A DNA stretch of 64,000 nucleotides from NCBI RefSeq assembly GCF_000379765.1, contig NZ_KB903487.1, positions 124,001 to 188,000 of the forward strand. Direction: 5' to 3'. This DNA comes from Flexithrix dorotheae DSM 6795. Lineage in GTDB: Bacteria > Bacteroidota > Bacteroidia > Cytophagales > Flammeovirgaceae. The position numbers and the translations under genes were made by a program. Within the stretch, counting starts at the first letter, position 1. Each line of letters starts with the position of its first letter. Shown one piece after another: positions 37,201 to 43,200 of this stretch. Under the pieces are notes generated by a model. It was given only the letters and a program-made list of their open reading frames with translations, was not told where the DNA came from and did not search any database.

Positions 37201-40200
37201 CAGTTTTATTGGCATAGGATATTATTGGAGTGCTTATATTGTTGTTTGCGCCATTGGCAAGGTTAATTCCATTGGTATTACAGAAAATATTGTTTCCCCT
37301 GATTAAGTTGAATTGCGCTCCTGCTATATCTACATTTACACCAATTCCTCCATAAGCAATACGGTTTCCTTCTCCAAAAGCCACTCCACCAATATTGTTG
37401 TGACTTCCTCTTACCCGAACATTTTCCAAACTATTTCCCAAATTATTAATTCCGGAAATATCCGTCCCAATGTAATTTCCATAAACTGTATTGGAATCAC
37501 TTTCTATAAAAATACCATATTCCGAATGGCCGGAAACCAGGTTCATTTGATCAGCTAAATTCCCTCCAATTTGTGTGTACTTGGAATTTCCTGTCAGATG
37601 TATACCAACTTTTCCTCCCAGGGCGGTATTTCCTGTTTTATTCGCTCCAATAATATTTCCCACAATGGTATTGTTGGGCGAGTTTTCAATGAAAATGTTC
37701 TTTTCTGTATTTCCTGTAATCAGATTTTCCAACCCATTGATGACACTTCCAATGGTATTATTTTCTGCTCCATTCAATAAGTATACACCATAATTTGAAT
37801 TGGCAGCAATGGTTTCTCCATCAATATAGGTCCCAATTAAGTTTCCCTGAATGGATCCCCAATCCGCCTGATCTACCACAATTCCCGTTACTCCGCTACG
37901 GATTACATTTCCTTTATTCAAAGCCCCGATTTTGAAGTTATCAGAGTTTTCTCCTTTCACAACAATTGCCCGGTTAAAACCATGAAACTCAAATCCAAAA
38001 ACTTCCACATTTGGGGATTTAATTACCAATCCCTCTGAAATTCCATTACTTGTTCCGTCTAAAACGATCAGGTTGTCTTTTGTCCAGTTTGTTTCAGTAC
38101 TGGCATCCAAAATCATTTCTTTTTTGAGAGTGGGAAGGGTATCAGCCAGTGAAATTACCCATGGACCAGCTCCGCCTATATTAAAGGAAATGGTTTCATT
38201 ATTACTGTTATTGGCATTATTGATGGCCCATCTTAATGAACCCTTGCCATTATCATTGGTATTGTAAACTTCAAAGGGAGAAATAATAGTTTTTAATCCG
38301 CCTGTACTTAATGTACCTGCATTTTTATTTCCAGCAATAAATGAAACTTCTCCGATAGTGGGCAGATTAACATAAATTGTTTTCCCAATAGTAGCATTAA
38401 TAGGAATATCTGCAGTGATAAAAAAGTAACCGGAATTACCAGAAGGAATAATTGGGGAAAAGTAAAAATTGTCAAAAGTAGCTGTGTTCCCCGGCCATGG
38501 TGCTGAAATAGTTTTTAGTAAGGAATCCTGAGTGATATCCAAATTGGAATCATCGGAATAATACAATTGCAGATTGGAAATATCAGTTCCTGGAGTAAAG
38601 TCTCCCTCAATATTTGCAATTATTTCGGTGGGATTAGCATCTGTACTGACCACATCTACCCGAAATCTATAAACTTCATGATTTACCTCTCCCTGAGCAG
38701 CATTTGAGGCACCGCTACTTCCATTTATGGTGATATCAGGCTTTATCATTGCCCCTGAAGCCACCCAATCACTATCGTACATAGATGCTTCAAGTGTTCC
38801 CTTTTTGCTCCAAGAACTGTGATCAGGCAGGTTTCTCCATTTCGACTGATCAAACTTGTAATAAGCATCCAGTCCACTTTCGTTTCCACTAATCATTTCA
38901 AATAAAGTACTTCTGATTTGGGCTTCGGTTTTAGTATGGTTCCAAATCCTTAGTTCGTCCATTTGCCCATCGAAATACCCGGAAAATGATCGTCCGATAA
39001 ATGTTGACCCCCCTAAATAAATGTGTCCTGTAGCCCCGTAATTTTCAGCGACTAACAGCCCGTTTAGATAAATTTTTGCGGCATTTCCACTTATGTCCAA
39101 AGTGGCTGCTATGTGGTACCACTTTCCGGCAGAAATTAAATTATCGCTTGAAACGTAATTCCCAAGCCCGGAAGCTCCCCAGTCGAAATAAATACTTCCA
39201 TTAATTACGGAAAGCCTTATTTCTTCATTAGTGGCGTTTGTGCCTTTGGCAATAATGGGATTTTCTCCGGAAACATCGTCTAATTTTACCCAGGTTTCTA
39301 CAGTGAAATTATTTCCAAAGGTGAAGCCGGAACCTGTGTCCACAAAATCATTTACGCCATCAAAATTTAAGGCATTTTCGGCAAATGGGACCCCATCGGT
39401 AATGCCCAGTGTGAAATATCCGGTCGGTGCATATTGAGCATCGAGCAGAAATTCTATTTTATCATTAGCAGCAGGCAGATATTTCCCAAGCGTCTGCACG
39501 ACATCAAAATTCCCGGAAGTTCCTAATCTGTAAAGTAAGAAGTAGTTTAAATCTTTATCGGGACTCGTGACAAATCCTGCATCACTGAAATCGAAAATAA
39601 ATTTTACTTTTCCATGGGGATTCCCCACAATATCAGTTTTTTCAAAAAACCATGTCCTGTTCCATCTGTTGGAAATATTTCCGGTTAAATCGGAGCTTAT
39701 TACTGAGGCCAATTGATTATCATGGCCATAATAAATTTCATCTCCTGTATCCTGTAAAAAATCTCCGGGTCCTGTGCCACTTGAAACCACCAGACCACCA
39801 GAATTATTCCCGGCAGGTGCTGCATTATTAATATTCTGAATATTATTTATGAGTGGAAGTGTTTCCCTGGTTTTTGGATTTCCTGTCTGTGTGTTGGTTA
39901 AATAATTTTCTGTACCTGCTGATCCATTTAGTTCAAATAGTCTGAAAGCATATTCTGTTTCTGCTGAAAGCCCGGTAACAGTTACGCTTGTGCCAGTGCC
40001 CTTATAGACTACATAATTTCCTGAGCCAATAGCCGATCCATTTCCAATAATTGCATTGGCTGAATAGGTAGTTTGATCAACAGGACTTCCATCCACTGTA
40101 GCACCCTGTTTGATCAATAAAATTCTTTCATTTCCATTTCCATTGATCCAGGAGACATTTATCGAGTTGGAAGAAACATTATTGAATTTGATCCAACCTG

Positions 40201-43200
40201 CCTGAGCGGTAGGCTCTGTGGCTGGCATTGTCACAATTCCCGATAATGGAGAATTGAGGTAGTAATTGGTTGTGGGGCCTGAGCCATTAAAACTATACAC
40301 ATCATAATAATAAGTTGTTCCTGGATTTAAAGTGTCATCTGCAGTACTGAATGCTGATGAATTCGACACTACTTTTTGCCCGGCAAAAGAACTTTCCTCA
40401 GGATAAACTATTCCGTCCTGGGGAGGAGTTGAAGCTCCTGTTCTTCTCAAAACCAAATAACCATCGGGATTTGACCCCGGGGTGGTAAATGACAAATCGA
40501 GGGTATTGGGTGTGATATTGGCGAAACTCAAACCATTGGGTTGTTCAGTAGGTTCATCATTTAAGGTGATAATACTTTTAGGATTTCCAGACCAGGTGGA
40601 CAATGAATAATTTGCATCTTCCCCGGTACCATTATGTTCAAAAATCCTGAAATGATATGGTGTTCCGGAAGTGAGACCAGTAATAGTTACGGAATTACCT
40701 GTTCCATCATAAACCACGTAATTCCCTGAACCTAATTGATTTCCAGCACCAAATAAACTATCTGCGTTATACCCATAAAAATCAGATGGAAAGGCATCCA
40801 CGGGTGAAGTTTCCTTGGCTACAATCAAACGATCTGTTCCATCTCCATTTATCCAATTTAAGGTGACTTTATTAGATTCCAGATTGGAAAAGACAATATT
40901 TCCTGCCTGAGTGGATGGTTCTAAGTAAATAGTTTTCGAAATGGCAGGGACTGTTCCATCAGTCTTATAATTTGTATGGACTCCTGAGTTGGTAAGCGGA
41001 TATAATTCAAAGAAGTAAGTCTGGCCTGCTGTTAAGCCTGTAAATTCGTAACTGTTAGCAAATCCCGTATGTGTTACAAATACAAGCGCATTATCATCAC
41101 TCCAAACCGTATCAGGAGCAGGCTGCATTCCATCCCAAAAGGTGGGGAAAGTGCCTGAATTTCTTCTGGCAACAATTAAGTATTTTTCTGGTTCCTGTCC
41201 GCCTGTGGCATCGAGCCAGGTTAATTGAATGGCACTTCCGGAGGTAATGGTGGCGTCTAACCCAGTCAGATGGTTTGTCGGTTCTGACAGAGGCGCCACA
41301 AAAGTTTTAGTAGCTCCAACTACCATAGGATCTGTACCTGAATATTCTGCACCAGGAAAATCAAAATCGCTTAGGGAAATAGCATCTACAAAAACGGTAT
41401 TATTTACAATTGCCGAAAAATCAATTGAGGTGGTAATGAATAGGTAGCTTGTGGAATCCTCCTCTAATATGGGGTTACTCACTAGAAAATTATCGAAGGT
41501 AATTTCATTCCCAGCTGTTGGAATAGTGCTAAGTTCTTTTAGTAATACATCTGATAAGGTATCCAATTCACTGTTTTCTGAATAAAAAAGTTTTAGATTA
41601 TCCAGATCGGAAGAAACATAATTTCCACCAAGTTTTATTTTAAGTTCGTTGAAACTCACATCATTACCAGAAACATCCAGTTTTATCTTTTTGATAATGG
41701 TGTTAGGAGTTCCCTGAACAATATCTTCACTTACTACCGACTCCTGAGAAATATTAACCTGTCCTTTTTTATTCAATAAAACTGAAATTTCATTATTCCC
41801 GGAATTAGCAACAAGTAGATCGAGCGTGAAGTCACCGTCCAGGTCGGCAAAATCAATGAAAGTAGGATTGCCTGCCACAGGGATATCAGGCCATGATTCG
41901 AAAGAACCACTGTTATTTGCCAGAATGGAAATATTATTTTCGGCAGGGTTTGCAGAAATGATGTCCATCCAGCCATTTCCATCGATATCAGTAACCGCAA
42001 GGCTTGCAGGAATTCCGGCTACTGAAACCGTAAATGGAGGATTAAATGTGCGGTTATCATTATTTAAATGCACCCTGGTATCATTATTTAAATTGTTACT
42101 CCAAACCAGGTCCATCAATCCATCATTATTAAAATCTCCTGTAGCCAGATGCTCTATGGAGGATGTTGTTATAGCAACCGGTGAAAAGCTATTATCCTTT
42201 TCCTTAAAATAGATAATGAGTTGATCGGAACTTCTGTTGGCAATGGCAAAATCCAAGATTCCATCATTATCAAAATCGGCATTCACGATATCGGCAGGAA
42301 AGCTTCCCCCGGAAAGGAATTCTTCCTCGGGGAAAAATGAACCATAGCCGTCATTTCTTAAAACTGAAAATATCTCATCTCCAGCTCTGGTAACCACAAA
42401 ATCCAAATCTCCATCTACATCAAAATCAAAAGTGGTTATAAACCTGGGGTCACTCCCTCCTGGTAAGGGAAGAATGTCTCCACTCGAAAAATTACCACTT
42501 CCATCATTAAATTCTATTTGGATTTCCTCTGTGTTGTTATTTAAAAAGGCAAGGTCAGGGCTACCATTATTATCGAAATCTCCAACTACAAAATCAATTG
42601 GGGAATTAAACAGAGAGATTTCCCCATTATCAGAAAAATCCCCGAAACCGTCATTTAGGGCGATTGAAGCTGTTTCTGCAGTTTTGTTTAGAGTTACCAG
42701 GTCCACAATGCGGTCATTATTGAAATCTGCAGCCAGCACTTTAACAGGTTCATCATTTGTGACAAAAGGAGTCCATTCTTCAAATTGCAATGGGGCCTTT
42801 TCCGCTCCCATAAAAAACTGAGCACTTCCTCTTCCCTGTAATGAATCTCCCACATCGTTGAGTACTTTTCTGGAAACGGTAAAATCCACTCTTTCTCCGG
42901 GCAAAAAGTCCTGTACAGAAGGCCTTGGGGTTATCCTTACAATGGAATCGTTGATAAAAGTTGAAACATCTGTAACCAGGCCAGAGTACCTTCCTCTTAT
43001 GGGAATGTTATCAATCTGCCCTGCAGAGGGGGCCAGTTTCTGGTTAAATTCTATAATAATATCATTGTCTGTAATTACAGGTAAATTTGAAGTATTTTGA
43101 TTTGGGGAGATACTTCTAACTTCAAATTCTGGTTTGGTGTACAAAAGTGAAATATCACTTGTCCCTGAATTACTAGTAGCAATATCCGGTTTCCCATCCT

